This document shows, piece after piece, positions 31,369-42,604 of a stretch of DNA of 64,000 bases (position 1 is its first letter; the number at the start of each line of letters is the position of its first letter). The position numbers and the translations under genes were made by a program. Origin of the DNA: Rana temporaria (Eukaryota; Chordata; Amphibia; Anura; Ranidae); NCBI RefSeq assembly GCF_905171775.1, contig NC_053489.1:251721008-251785007 (forward strand), read 5' to 3'. The notes beneath the pieces are model-generated. The model worked only from the letters and a program-made list of their open reading frames with translations, did not search any database and had not been told where the DNA came from.

Positions 31369-31776
31369 TGCCGCATACACACGATCAGTTCGTCTGATGA
31401 AAACGGTCTGATGGACCGTTTTCATCAGACGAACCGATCGTGTGTGGGCCCCATCGTTTTTTTCCCATCGGTGAAAAAACTTAGAACCTGTTTTAAAATT
31501 ATCTGATGGTTAAAAAAAACGATAGAAAAAAACGATTGTCTGTGGGAAAATCCATTGGTTAAAAATCAACGCATGCTCAGAATCAAGTCGACGCATGCTC
31601 GGAAGCATTGAACTTCATTTTTCTCAGCACGTCATTGTGTTTTACGTCACCAAGTTCTGACACGATCGTTTTTTTTAATCGATGGTGTGTAGGCAAGACT
31701 GATGAAAGTCAGCTTCATCGGATATCTGATGAAAAAATCCATCAGACCGTTTTCATCGGATGAACCGATCAGGGCA
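31369..31776. mobile_element. Harbinger-like MITE, about 408 bp
   Basis: The ends TGCCGCATACACACGATC and GATCAGGGCA, with internal palindromic blocks (TCTGATGAAAACGGTC and complement), are closely related to the copy at 53127. Flanks are TAA and TTA. Confidence 0.75.
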
Positions 31777-32135
31777 TTAGTGTCTCTTCAATGGAGAGGT
31801 GCTCACTGCTCAGCAGTACGGCCAATAAATGTATGTATTATATGTTAAAATTAGAAAATGAACTGTATGATAATAATAACTGACTTTATAATCGTTCAAA
31901 TTGTGTATACAATTTTTAGGACACCTTGAGAACATATAGATATAGTATAGTATGGGTGTTTGAGTAACAAAGTTACTGCAAATTAATAGGATCATCATCA
32001 CTAAAATGACTCTGGAGGTAACCAGTTCAAATTATCAGCTGTCACATCATCAAAACCTAGTCACGTTGGTCGTACAACTTGTGTTCAAACATTTTAACAG
32101 GCTCATATATGATATATAACTATATTTAATATGTT
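31777..32135. other. AT-rich upstream region of V segment 2, no gene
   Basis: No open frame or repeat that I recognise. It leads into the conserved V promoter block. Confidence 0.4.
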
Positions 32136-32200
32136 ATGCAAATTTAATGATGCTATTTCCTGTTCGGAAATCTCTGGTAGAATATATAGGCAGATAACAT
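32136..32200 (+). promoter_or_regulatory. V segment 2 promoter: octamer
   Basis: A perfect ATGCAAAT octamer (32136-32143) in a block that continues through GAATATATAGGCAGATAA and is almost the same ahead of V segment 3, marking the two as close paralogs. ATATATAG near 32180 may act as TATA element. Confidence 0.85.
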
Positions 32201-32244
32201 GTTTACACATCACCTACGTCTACAGATAGAAACTATTCACAATA

Positions 32245-32677
32245 ATGAAGACTTTACTAACCCTCTCTATGTTAATGATATGGCTTTCAGGTGAGACTAT
32301 CCTAAAGGTGAAAAGTTACTTAATAGAAGTAAAGTTTCTTTAGATATGACTTTATATTGTGTATTTTCAGGTGTCCAGTCCGCAGAACAACTTAGCCAAT
32401 CAGAGCCAGCGGTGATAAAGCCGGGGAACTCTCACACAATGACCTGTACAGCTTCTGGATTCACTTTTAGCAGCTACTGGATGGGCTGGGTCAGGCAGAT
32501 TCCTGGTAAACCATTGCAATGGCTGTGTGCTATTACCAGCGATGGGGGTACCACATATTATCATAATGATGTTAAAGGAAGATTCACAGTCTCCAGAGAT
32601 AACAGTAAAAACATGTTATATCTGAAAATGGACAACATGAAAACTGAAGACTCTGCTGTCTATTACTGTGCAAGAGA
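32245..32677 (+). CDS. IGHV: Immunoglobulin heavy-chain-type V segment 2, apparently functional
   Basis: Exon 1 (32245-32290) encodes a signal peptide beginning MKTLLTLSM and ends at a GTGAGA donor in a split Gly codon. The acceptor TATTTTCAG ends at 32370. Exon 2 (32371-32677) encodes a full V region with no stop. Landmarks are the first Cys in MTCTASG, Trp in GWVRQIPGK, framework 3 RFTVSRDNSKN and the second Cys in AVYYCAR. As in segment 1 there is an extra Cys in QWLCAI at the FR2/CDR2 border. The promoter, splice sites and RSS all look usable, making this the best candidate for a functional gene in the window. A TCR VH-delta identity is not excluded. Confidence 0.95.
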
Positions 32678-32715
32678 CACAGCGATTGAAAACAGCTCTT
32701 TGTGCAACAAAAACT
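32678..32715 (+). other. Recombination signal sequence of V segment 2
   Basis: Heptamer CACAGCG (32678-32684), 22-bp spacer, nonamer ACAAAAACT (32707-32715; 8 of 9 match). The CAC needed for cleavage is intact. Confidence 0.88.
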
Positions 32716-32736
32716 AGCCATTCCTTTCTCAATGTA

Positions 32737-32750
32737 TCAGTAGGTGGCAG
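32737..32750 (+). promoter_or_regulatory. CTCF-like motif downstream of V segment 2 RSS
   Basis: TCAGTAGGTGGCAG, 13 of 14 positions of the CTCF core, begins 21 bp after the nonamer on the + strand and is identical to that after segment 1. Confidence 0.6.
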
Positions 32751-33162
32751 CAAAAATCCCAATATCAGAGAGTAATGTAATGTGTTATAAATAATTAAAT
32801 ATTTGGTAAAGAAAGCACCCATGAATAGTCACAGACTACTTGATCTTTCCACTAATATACAGTACATATCTTTTTTATTTTAGTGTATTACTGAAGGAAT
32901 ATTTTTATAAAGCCGTGAATATAATTTTCTCAAAACAAAGACAAAACAAGGGTTCTTGCATATAGAATAATCTTCCTCTGCTGCGAGAGACACCCGGGCA
33001 CAAATATTAATGTTTGCAGCAGACACTGCTTGTCTCCAGACCTTGCCTGGTCCCACTACAATAAAGCCATGTGAGTCCCAGTGGTGGATGCTTATTCCAA
33101 GGAGAAGCAGATTAGACATTTGCATGAAACAAAAATCTTAATTAATTTTACATCTTTAGTGC
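32751..33162. other. Intergenic, no gene recognised
   Basis: AT-rich sequence downstream of V segment 2 without recognisable repeats. A weak minus-strand frame (32880-33125) has no identifiable features. Confidence 0.4.
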
Positions 33163-33166
33163 TTAA

Positions 33167-34149
33167 CCGAGCCTCGTTCTGAGATTTGGTGTTAAAAACA
33201 TGTTTTTTTGACAGAAATGTACATAGAACCCCAAAACATTATATTTATATATTTTTCTACACCCTACAGAATAAAATGTCCGTCATTGCAATACTTTTTG
33301 TCACACCTTATTTGCCCAGCGATCTACAAGCGCACTTTTTTGGGAATTTTCTTTTTTTTTTTATTAAAAAATAAGACAATAGTAAAGTTAGCCCAATTTT
33401 TTTATATTGTGAAAGATAATGTTACGCGGAGTAAATTGATACCCAACATGACATTCTTCAAATTTGTGCCTACTCGTGGAATGGCGACAAACTTTTACCC
33501 TTAAAAAGGCGATGTTTAAAAAATTCTGCAAGTTGCATGTTTTGAGTTACAGAGGAGGTCTAGGGCTAGAATTATTGTTCTCACTCTAATGATAGCGGTG
33601 ATACCTTACATGTGTGGTTTGAACACAGTTCGTTGGGACAGCACTTTATTTTATTTTTTTATTTTGACACTGTTTTTTTTTTTTTAAATATTGGGTCCAT
33701 TTTATTCCTATAACAAGGAATGTAAATATCCCTTGTAATAGAAAAATATTCATATTTACACTAATTAAAAAAAAAATGTTTTGCTTTAAGAGCATTGGGC
33801 GGAAGTGACGTTTTGACATTGCTTTTGCCCTGCAGTGGTATGGAGATGGGTGGGGGCCATCATCCCCTCGTCTCCATGCCACAGAACGAGAAGGATCTGA
33901 TCGCTTCCGGCGCTACCGACGGCTCCGGTAAGCGGCGGAGAGCAGAAGGAACGCAGAAGGAGGGGGGCCCTCTACCGCCACCGATAAAAGTGATCTCACG
34001 GGGAATCCACCATAGACACCACTTTTTCTGAAAGTGGATCGCCCGCCCTTGAAGGGGATACCAGGGTTATGGCAGTTAGCTGCTGCTATAACCCCGGTAT
34101 TCCTTCTCAAAGTAGCGATGCATAACGACGGCGGGCAGTCCAGAAATGG
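33167..34149. mobile_element. TTAA-flanked non-autonomous element
   Basis: TTAA at 33163-33166 and 34150-34153 flank about 980 bp. It has GC-poor left and GC-rich right parts like the other family members, but only distant similarity to the copy at 19226. No transposase. Confidence 0.55.
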
Positions 34150-34153
34150 TTAA

Positions 34154-34802
34154 AAGAGAAGTATGTTTATTTTTTGCCCTTTATACTTACCTAGGTGGAT
34201 GCAGCATCAGTCCGATGCTGCATCTGTCCCCTGGCGTCTCTTTACTGAGAACCGAGTGGTCGAACATTGCCGATGGCTTGGTTCTCACAGCTCCCGGAGC
34301 AAAGAGTTTCTGACGGTCAATCAGCAGCTCTCCTCTCTGCTCCTCCACGCTCACTGGAGCACTAAGCTGTGGAGGGGTAGGGAGTGGCCGTCTCAGTCTC
34401 TCATTGGCTCGCTGAGAGGCTGAGACAGGCATTAGTCCAGACTTTGTTGTCACGCTGACACGGTGCCTGGACTGATTCCATTGACGTCAGCAGAGAGCGA
34501 ACTTCAGACCACTCTCTGCTGAAAACTGGTCACGAATTACACTCCTGTGACCCATAGGAGAAGCCCAGCCAATTGAGATCAGGCTGGACTTATCCTTTAA
34601 TGTATTTCAGGTACTCATAGGGTCTTTTTATCAATGTTTTTTTCACATGAGATAATCTGAGAATGTGTGAATTCTGGAGGGGGGGGGGGACTTTGATAAC
34701 CGGGGTGTTTTTAAACCCACCTATTGCATTAATGGGATTTCCAAGATCAAAATAGGAGTATACATTTATGAGATAAGTATAAATAACTATAACAAAGGAT
34801 GC
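34154..34802. other. No gene recognised
   Basis: Contains a poly-G tract (34680-34689) and no conserved ORF. The part around 34190-34600 may be another non-autonomous repeat, which I cannot place. Confidence 0.35.
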
Positions 34803-35420
34803 TGTGTAATGTAAGGGGTCCAGAGGTGCAGAGGGCTGTGTAATGTAAAGGGGTCCAGAGGTGCAGGGTACTGTGTAATCTAAAGGGGTCCAGAGGTGCA
34901 GGGTGCTGTGTAATGTAAAGGGGTCGAGAGGTACAAGGGCTGTGTAATGTAAAGGGGTCCAGAGGTTCAGGGTTCTGTGTAATGTAAAGGGGCCCAGAGG
35001 TGCAGGGTGCAGTGTAATGTAAAGGGGTCCAGAGGTACAAGGGCTGTGTAATGTGAAGTGGTTCAGAAGTGTGGGGTGCTGTGTAATGTAAAGGGGTCCA
35101 GAGGTGCAGTGCTGTGTAATGTAAAGAGGTCCATAGGTGTGGTGCTGTGTAATGTAAAGGGGTCCAGAGGTGCGGGGGCTGTGTAAAGTAAAGGGGTCCA
35201 TAGGTGCGGTGCTGTGTAATGTAAAGGGGTTCAGACGTGCAGGGTGCTGTATAATGTAACGGGGTCCAGAAGTGCAGGGTGCTGTGTAATGTAAAGGGGC
35301 CCAGAGGTGCAGTGCTGCGTAATGTAAAGTGGTCCAGAGGTGCGGTGCTGTGTAATGTAAAGGGGTCTAGAGGTGCAAGGTGCTGTGTAATGTAAAGGAG
35401 TCCAGAGGTGCAGTTGTGGA
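34803..35420. repeat. Minisatellite of about 35-bp units
   Basis: Roughly 17 degenerate units of the type CTGTGTAATGTAAAGGGGTC followed by CAGAGGTGCAGGGTG. The long minus-strand open frames rich in Leu, Tyr, Thr and His are produced by the repeat. Confidence 0.9.
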
Positions 35421-35568
35421 GAGGGGGTACACAGTAGTGACAAAAAGATATTGAAGGATGCAAAGGTATGCTGGGGGCACAGTGGGGTGTTTTTTACATT
35501 TTAAGGTGGGGGTGCCAGATATAGGATCCGCCCCGGGTGCCAAATGCTCTAGGTGCGCCCCTGTCTCA

Positions 35569-35849
35569 GGCCCCGTACACACGACAGAGGAACTCGACGT
35601 GCTTGGCACGTCGAGTTCCTCGTCGAGTTTTGGGATGAAGCCGCCGAGGAGCTCGGCGGGCCGGCTTCTCCCATAGAAGAACGAGGACAACGAGAAAATA
35701 GAGAACATGTTCTCTATTTTCTCGTCGAGTTCCTCGGCGGCTCCATCGAGCCAAAAGTGTACACACGACAGAGATTCTCGGCAGAATCCGGGTTTTGACC
35801 GAGTTTCTCGGCGAATTCTGCCGAGAAACTCTGTCGTGTGTACGAGGCC
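35569..35849. mobile_element. MITE, 281 bp, with TCA flanks
   Basis: The ends GGCCCCGTACACACGAC and GTCGTGTGTACGAGGCC are inverted, flanked by TCA at 35566-35568 and 35850-35852. The interior is made of further nested palindromes (GAACTCGACG, GAGAAAATAGAGAAC), so most of the element can fold back. Confidence 0.75.
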
Positions 35850-35852
35850 TCA

Positions 35853-36267
35853 GTGTACATATGATGTGTCCCACATACAGTAATCCGCATAAACATCACA
35901 AACTCTGTGCAGAAGCAACCGCTGGCACAACATCTTCCATCCTTTGTCCATGATAGCAAGCATACATCTTTTAGATATGCCCAAAAACTACACCTGGGAT
36001 CCCACCTATGTCTGGCTCTCACTAGACGTTAGCTCACTGTACACCGCAATACCACATGAGATTGGTCTGACATCTGTTGAACATTTTCTAGCACGAGAAC
36101 CCTCAATCAATCTCCGAGCCAGGCTGATTTCATTCTGGAGGCAGCAGAGTTCTGCTTAATCCATAATTACTTTTAGTTTGATGGGGAGTATTACCTGCAG
36201 ACCCCTGGAACTGCAATGGGAGCCAACTTTGTACCTACATATGCCAACCTGACCATGGGTCATTGGG
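35853..36267 (+). pseudogene. Penelope-like element RT, 5' fragment, frameshifted
   Basis: Encodes the early RT region of a Penelope-like retroelement. A PSFVHDSKH block is followed in another frame by LSLDVSSLYTAIPHE, with the first catalytic Asp, then after a further shift by the LQTPGTAMGANF block. A stop codon also lies near 36174. The sequence stops abruptly at 36267 where a copia LTR begins, and the rest of the same polymerase resumes at about 40955. The catalytic YxDD region is not present in either piece. Confidence 0.85.
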
Positions 36268-36566
36268 TGTTGGAGACTGAACATTGTTTCATGCTATGTT
36301 ATACATTGCTTGGTTTATTTCCCTGTGTATTTGGAGTATGACCACTAGATGTCACTATACACAGATACTCTATCTTAATGTTCTTTGTGTTAACTATCTG
36401 TTACTGCATTTTCCTGTTATCTATGGTTGTTGTTCTTTTATATCTCGTGTGCTAACATGAGCACCATGCTCTCTGCTGTATGTCTCTTCAATACAAATGA
36501 ATCCAAGTAAACTACAGCCATCCATATATGTCTGATTATTCTTTGCATCATCTGCACCAGCCAACA
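36268..36566 (+). repeat. 5' LTR of the copia element
   Basis: 299 bp with perfect inverted ends TGTTGG and CCAACA. It is followed two bases later by GGTTATGGGCCCAG (36569-36582), the likely primer binding site, of the initiator-Met tRNA style used by copia elements. Confidence 0.85.
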
Positions 36567-36711
36567 AAGGTTATGGGCCCAGACAACGTGAATCATCAGA
36601 CAGCCGGAACAGAGGCCTAGTCTTCACCTGCACACCATCTTTGATCAAGCTGCGGAGGAAATCTGCTCTGAGGTATCCAGGCGCTTGGAATACGAGCAAG
36701 GTACATCAATC

Positions 36712-38170
36712 ATGGCTAGCAGCGGGGATCTTAAACTGGGGATCACTAAGCTAAATAGTGACAACTACCAGATGTGGAATTTCAAGATGGAGATGTTGCT
36801 GAGCAAAGATGACACATGGGATGTTCTCACCACAGACAGGCCGGATGTAGACAACCAGGAGTGGGATAAGAAAAACAGACAGGCAAGAGCCACAATAGCC
36901 CTACTGGTAGAAGATGAACAGCTTATCCACATAAAAGGGGAAGATACTGCCAAAGGTATGTGGAATGCACTCCGTAGATTACATGAGAGCTCTAGCTTAA
37001 ACAACAAGTTATATTTACTAAGGAAGCTGTACCAGTCAAAACTGACTCCAGAAGGGGATATGCAAGAACATATAAGAAGCGTGCTGGAGATTGTTGCACA
37101 ACTCAGGGACCTCGGAGAGGAGATCAAAGATAACCAGGGCTGAACTGGGACAAAAATTTGGCCCTGGACTTCATCCAGACCGGCCCACTTTAATTCAATA
37201 AAATGCTGCCCCCACCCCCCCCCACCCCGAAAAATCACGCCCAACAAAAGGCCCCTACATCCATTGTTGTATATCATAAGAGGGTGAGAGAGAGGGGAAT
37301 GAGAGAGAGAGAGAGAGGGTTGAGGGGAAGGGGGTGAGAGGGGGTGAGTGTAAGAAAAAGAGAGTGTAAAAGAGAGGGGGTGAGTGTAGGACCCCTTTTT
37401 ACACTGAGGCGTTTTTTAGGCGCCTTTGGGCGCCTGTAAAGTGACTGAAAAATGCTTCCGCTGCAGTCCCAGTGTGAAAGCCTGAATGCTTTCACACTGG
37501 GGCGCTGCCAGGGCGTTTAAAAAAGTCCTCCAAGCAGCATCTCTGTTTTAAAAAACGGCCCACTGAGCCATCGGCCCACCGGGAAACTCCCTGTAGTCCC
37601 TATGGCCAGTCCATCCCTGAAGATAACCATGTGACAGCAATACTTTTATGCAGCCTGCCAGAGTCATACAACCCTCTGATTAATGCATTAGAGACAAGAT
37701 CTGAAGCAGAACTCACATTACAGTTAGTGAAATCTCGACTTTCAGATGAATACAAGCGCAGAAAGGAGCAAACTTCTCACAGGCAAGAGAGCGATACAGG
37801 AGCAGCACTTAAAGCAACAGACACTAAGATGCCAAACTGGAAGGCCAAACTATGTTTCCGGTGTAACAGGGCTGGGCATTTCAAGCGCGACTGTCCATTG
37901 TGGAGGAATGAGCAGAGGGAAAAAGATCCCAATCAGGCACTCATAACCATGATGAAAAACAACGACCAAGCAGCGTGGCACGGAACTTTTAAAGTGACAG
38001 ATGCCGTCACCAACCATAAATGGTATATAGATTCTGGAGCAACAAGTCACATGACTAACGACAGAGAATTCTTTGTAGAGCTCAATCCAGACAAGAAAGA
38101 AGCCATATATCTTGCAGACGGGAGTTGCACAACTGCTGAAGGAACAGGACATGGAATAGTCACAAAATGA
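36712..38170 (+). pseudogene. Copia gag and protease, split by a MITE
   Basis: Gag starts MASSGDLKLG and shows the capsid-type block NSDNYQMWNFKMEMLL (the UBN2-type Gag region of copia elements). It is broken at 37134 by the MITE and resumes at 37628. Downstream are the zinc knuckle CFRCNRAGHFKRDC (C-x2-C-x4-H-x4-C) near 37855 and the aspartic protease active site DSGATSHM near 38030. The frame ends at TGA near 38168. The integrase frame continues one base out of register, next to a run of A, so a one-base slippage deletion is likely. Without the MITE and the shift, gag and pol would form one polyprotein. Confidence 0.9.
37135..37619. mobile_element. hAT-type MITE, 485 bp, inside copia gag
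   Basis: The ends CAGGGCTGAACTGGG and CCAGTCCATCCCTG are flanked by perfect 8-bp duplications AAGATAAC (37127-37134, 37620-37627). It is an inverted, shorter relative of the element at 21160-22062. Confidence 0.92.
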
Positions 38171-38180
38171 GGATGGACAA

Positions 38181-41048
38181 GTGTTAAAAATACCAATGAC
38201 GGATGTATTGTATGTTCCCGGACTCAATGGCGGCCTTATATCAGTCAGGCGACTGGCAAGCAAAGGACTAACCACAACGTTTAAAGGTGACCAATGCACT
38301 ATCCAAGATGGGGAAAGAGTGATAGCAACAGCTAAAGCGGGCAAGCACCTTTATGAACTTGATGTTGTTGAGCAAGAAACAAAGCTCTGCACACATAAAC
38401 ACAAGAACTGTATTCATTTATGGCACAGACGTCTGGGCCACAGGCACCCTGACAGCATACAGGAGCTGGCCAGACGGGATTTAACGAAAGGCTTCAATTT
38501 AAAAGGCTGCCCAAACACGCTAAGGTGTGAATGCTGCATCAAGGCCAAAGCCACCAGAGTAACCCCACCAAAGGCAAGTGAAAGCAGAGCAACAAGACCG
38601 ATCGACCTAATACACACAGATGTATGCGGGCCTATGAGAACAACCACCCCAGGAGGAAATAAATACATATTAACTTTTATAGACGACTACTCAAGGTTTA
38701 CAGTGACATACCTAATGAAGAATAAGTCAGAAGTATTCGACAAGCTGAAGGACTATGTTACCAAAGTGAGCAATAAATTTCACAGAAAACCATTAGTACT
38801 CAGAAGTGATAATGGTGGGGAGTACACCGGGTTTCAAGTTGAGAATACACTCAGGGAACTAGGAATAGAACATCAAAAGACTGTCCCATATACTCCAGAG
38901 CAGAACGGGGTAGCAGAGAGGAAAAACAGATCCCTGACTGAAATGATCAGATGCATGTTGACTGATTCTGGACTCCCTGAAAAATATTGGGGAGAAGCAG
39001 CACAAACGGCCACCTACTTACAAAACAGATTACACTCCAAGGCAACAACCAAAACTCCATACGAGCTATGGCACAGTCGAAAACCAAGCATAGGACACCT
39101 CAAGGTATTTGGAAGCAAAGCTTTTGCTTACATTCCGGGAGAAAAGCGCAGCAAGCTCCAGAATCGAGCAATTGAAGGTGTCTTTGTTGGTTATGCCGAC
39201 AACACCAAAGGATACAGAATCATAGACCCGAAGACCGATAAAGTGACAATCAGCAGCAGCCTAACATTTATCGAGGACCCGAGAAATGAAGTAACGGAGC
39301 CAGCCATGCCAAGAGCAGAAGAACCAAATAACGCTGAGCAGGTTTTCTTTCCTATGGAACGAACCCCCGAAAGTGATACTGTGTCACAGAAAAGACTGGA
39401 ACAAACTGAACCAGCTAATGACGCTGAACCAAGACGCTCAATGAGGGAAAACAAAGGTAAACCCCCCAACAGACTCTCGTACAAAGTAGAAACATCCTGC
39501 GTAAGAGAACCCACTTGTTGGAAAGACATAACACAACTCCCAGAGAGGGAAGCCAAGAGATGGATAAAGGCAGCTGAGGAAGAAATCATCTCACTACAGG
39601 ACACGCAGGCTTGGGTACTAACGCAACTGCCGGCCAAAAAGAGGGCAATTGGGTGTAAATGGACTTTCAAGGTCAAGTACAACACTGATGGCACAGTTGA
39701 GAGATATAAAGCGAGACTCGTAGCCAAAGGATACTCCCAAAAATATGGAGAAGACTACGATGAGACATTTGCCCCAGTCGTCAAACATACCACAATCAGA
39801 GCTCTACTCACAGTTGCAACTACAAAACAAATGCTAGTAAAGCACTTTGATGTAAAAACCGCTTTCCTACACAGTGACTTAACAGAAGACATCTACATGG
39901 ATCAACCAGAGGGCTTTGTAGACCCACAAAAGCCAGAACAGGTGTGTAAACTTAAGAAGGGGATCTACGGGCTCAAGCATGAGGCGCTTTTGAGAGAATC
40001 CTTTCAGAGGAGCAAGGCCGATCCCTGCCTATACACCAAGAAACTAAATGGTAGGTGGATCTTTGTACTCATTTATGTAGATGATCTGTTAGTATGTTAT
40101 GAGCAAGAAGGGGATTGTTCCAGACTGCTGGAGGTCTTAAACATGGACTTTGAAACAAAAGATCTAGGTGATGTCAAACACTTCCTAGGCATGCAGATAG
40201 AAAGAGAAGAAGATAGTAGTTTTCTTATTAACCAGAATCACAAAATACAGGCAGTAATTGAAACTTTTGGGCTCAATGATGCCAAACCAGTCAACTCGCC
40301 TATGGAGACAAATTATCTTAAAGAATTAAACAACTCAATTAACCCCTTGCAAAATGACTCACAATTCAGAAGGGCAATGGGGAAGTTACTATACATTGCT
40401 ACAGTGGCAAGGCCTGACATAGCTACAGCAGTGGGATTCTTATGCAGAAAAGTATCCCAGCCAACCCAGATGGACTGGAACGCAGCAAAAAGGATCATAC
40501 GCTATTTGAAGGGAACAATAGACTTTAAACTGAAATTTTCATCAACAGGGAAGAGTGGTCTGACTGGATATGTGGATGCAGACTGGGCAGGTGACCCCAG
40601 TGATCGGAAATCCACCAGTGGACACCTGTTTCTATTTAAAGACGGCCTGATCAGCTGGACCACCAGAAAACAGTCCACAGTGACACTGCCCTCCACCGAA
40701 GCAGAATACGTGGCCGCATCACAAGCAGGGCAAGAGGTAATCTGGTTGAGACAATTGCTGGAAGATCTAGATCAGAACCAGAAAGAGCCCACGCCAATCT
40801 ATGAGGACAACCAAGGATGTATAGCACTCGCACAGACAGAGCGGATAAACCCGAGAACCAAACACATAGACGTGAGATATCACTTCTTAAGAGACTTACA
40901 AGAGCAAGGACAGATGGATCTACGATACTGTCCCACTGAGGAAATGTTAGCAGACATCATCATATGGGAAGGACCCACCACTCTGGTTAACAACTTTGTG
41001 AGACATTGCAATACCAATCCCATGGGGCTCTTTTACCTTTGTCTGTGA
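38181..41048 (+). pseudogene. Copia integrase-RT-RNase H, fused in frame to a Penelope fragment
   Basis: The His/Cys zinc region (HLWHRRLGH...CECC) is followed by a DDE integrase core with HTDVCGP, RSDNGGEY and NGVAERKN. The RT shows KARLVAKGYSQ, FDVKTAFLHSDL and YVDDLL (YVDD at 40074-40085). RNase H shows GYVDADWAG, STEAEYVA and YEDNQG. Compared with the usual copia pattern, about a dozen residues are absent after GIYGLK, before ALLRESFQRSKADP, so RT has a small in-frame deletion. After MLADI the frame runs on into IIWEGPTTLV, which belongs to the Penelope element. The 955-codon frame is therefore a chimera created by a deletion. Confidence 0.92.
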
Positions 41049-41692
41049 TTCAGACAAGATGTCCTAAGTTGTTGGATTTAGAGTTATGTCACAAGGGAAG
41101 TAAAATCTATGCCTGCAATTACACCAAGGCTACAGCGGGCAACTCCTACCTCCACTATCGTAGCTGCCATTATCCCATTGGGTACAAAATATACCCAAGA
41201 GACAATTCTGACGCTTGAAGTACAACTGCACCTGGAAATAAGACTACATTTCCAACAGTGACATCTTAGGAAGCAAGTTCTTGGATAAGGGGTATCCTGA
41301 TACACTGATTGAAGATCTCTATCTACACTACCTGGATCCACCCAAATACCCCCATACCATCCGTATCAACAACCCATTAGATTCACCACCATGTTCCACA
41401 ACCATTTCAGACAGATGGAGCATAAGGCAAAGCCATGGGCCCATCTTACTAAAAGATCCACACCTCAAGACCTCCCCGACCAATAGACCAAAGGTTTCCT
41501 ATAGGCGAGCTAGAAACATCAAAAGCAAAATCGCCCCCAGTAAACTCAAATGCAAAAGCCCCCATCCCAATAAATCGTTGACTTTCCTCCTTTAAATGCT
41601 CCACAGAGTTTTTGGTGTACTGCCTTTCATGTCCATGCGGATTACTGTATGTGTAATGCATGCACACTTAGAAAGAGGTTTGGGGGCATGAC
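40955..41692 (+). pseudogene. Penelope-like element, 3' RT and start of GIY-YIG region
   Basis: This continues the Penelope polymerase cut at 36267: WEGPTTLVNNFVRHCN, then in other frames KATAGNSYLHYRSCHYP, KFLDKGYPDTL, WSIRQSHGPILLKD and YRRARNIKSKIAPS. It ends with CPCGLLYV, the beginning of the GIY-YIG endonuclease that defines these elements. Several frameshifts and a stop are present. At about 41692 it is replaced by L1 sequence. The catalytic YxDD of the RT was lost in the deletion that removed the copia 3' end. Confidence 0.82.
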
Positions 41693-42604
41693 CGAAAGCT
41701 GCCTGGTATGGACGTGTGAGCGCCGAACTCCTCCACAGCCCACAGAGACAAAGCCTATTGCGGGGACATCGACCGCTCTTATATGGGTGGAACTAGGCGC
41801 ACCCGATCCTCCAAGGTCCGGGGATCTTCCCAGCCGCCACCCGGTACCTCTGCTACCATTCATGGGTAATTTTTGCCGCCCCCCCCATGCCTCGCGGCGG
41901 GGAACCCAAGATAGTGCCGGACTTCCCCACGAGAAACCCCCGACCAGAACGAATCCTCTGCCGCCCGCTCACTCCAGCGGACCATCGGATGCCATCTGGG
42001 GACCAGCGACCCTCCACCAACCTGCCTCGGAAGCGGTGAGTCCACCCCCATCCCGGCTACCACAGGCGGCGCCGCCGCAAGAATTTGGGCAGGCCTCAGT
42101 AGGCCCCAATGAGACCCTGCACACACAGTGCTCAGAGACCATCCCCAGATTGCTCCGCACGGCCTCGGATCCGGGCCTGACCCCTAGCAGCCCTGACTCC
42201 CCTGCCTCTCCCGCTCTATCAGAGGACTTTCCCCCCCTGCCAGTCCATGACAATGCCTGTACACCGGGGACATCGCAAAAACGGTGCTCTCCAGCACGCA
42301 TAGGCCGCAGCCTGCACCTCTCCTGCTCTCTGCTCCCCCCCAGCCACAGAGACGCTCACGGAACACAGACCCCAGGCCTGCTGTGTGGGGGACAGACTCG
42401 GCAGCCTCATATGCCCGAGTAGGCACCCCCCTTCCCACCCGCTGCAGCCCCCAGAATGGTTGAGCTTTTCAGTGTCCCAGCTGCATTCCGAGGTGCCAGC
42501 CCAGCATGAGGCCCCCCTGACCTTACTGCAGGGTCTCCCCCCCCCCCCGCATCTCTCCCAATCCCACCCGGGGACTGACCCCCGTTTCCCAGCGCATCCC
42601 CCCT

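Larger units (their letters stand above)
36268..40955 (+). mobile_element. Ty1/copia retrotransposon, 3' LTR missing
   Basis: A 5' LTR, primer site, gag, protease, integrase, RT and RNase H in copia order, inserted in a Penelope-like element. It is damaged by a 485-bp hAT MITE in gag, a frameshift after protease, a small in-frame loss in RT and deletion of the 3' end including the 3' LTR. The right junction lies near 40950-40964, where copia ADI and Penelope DII codons share sequence. Confidence 0.92.

Noticed and set aside
34590..35463. Minus-strand frames of 203 and 238 codons rich in Leu, Tyr, Thr and His
   Set aside because: Direct translation of the 35-bp tandem repeat in two phases at once.
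41649..42422. 257-codon Pro-rich frame as an independent gene
   Set aside because: It starts within the Penelope fragment and runs through the L1 leader, so it crosses an element junction. Part may be a non-conserved ORF1 N terminus.
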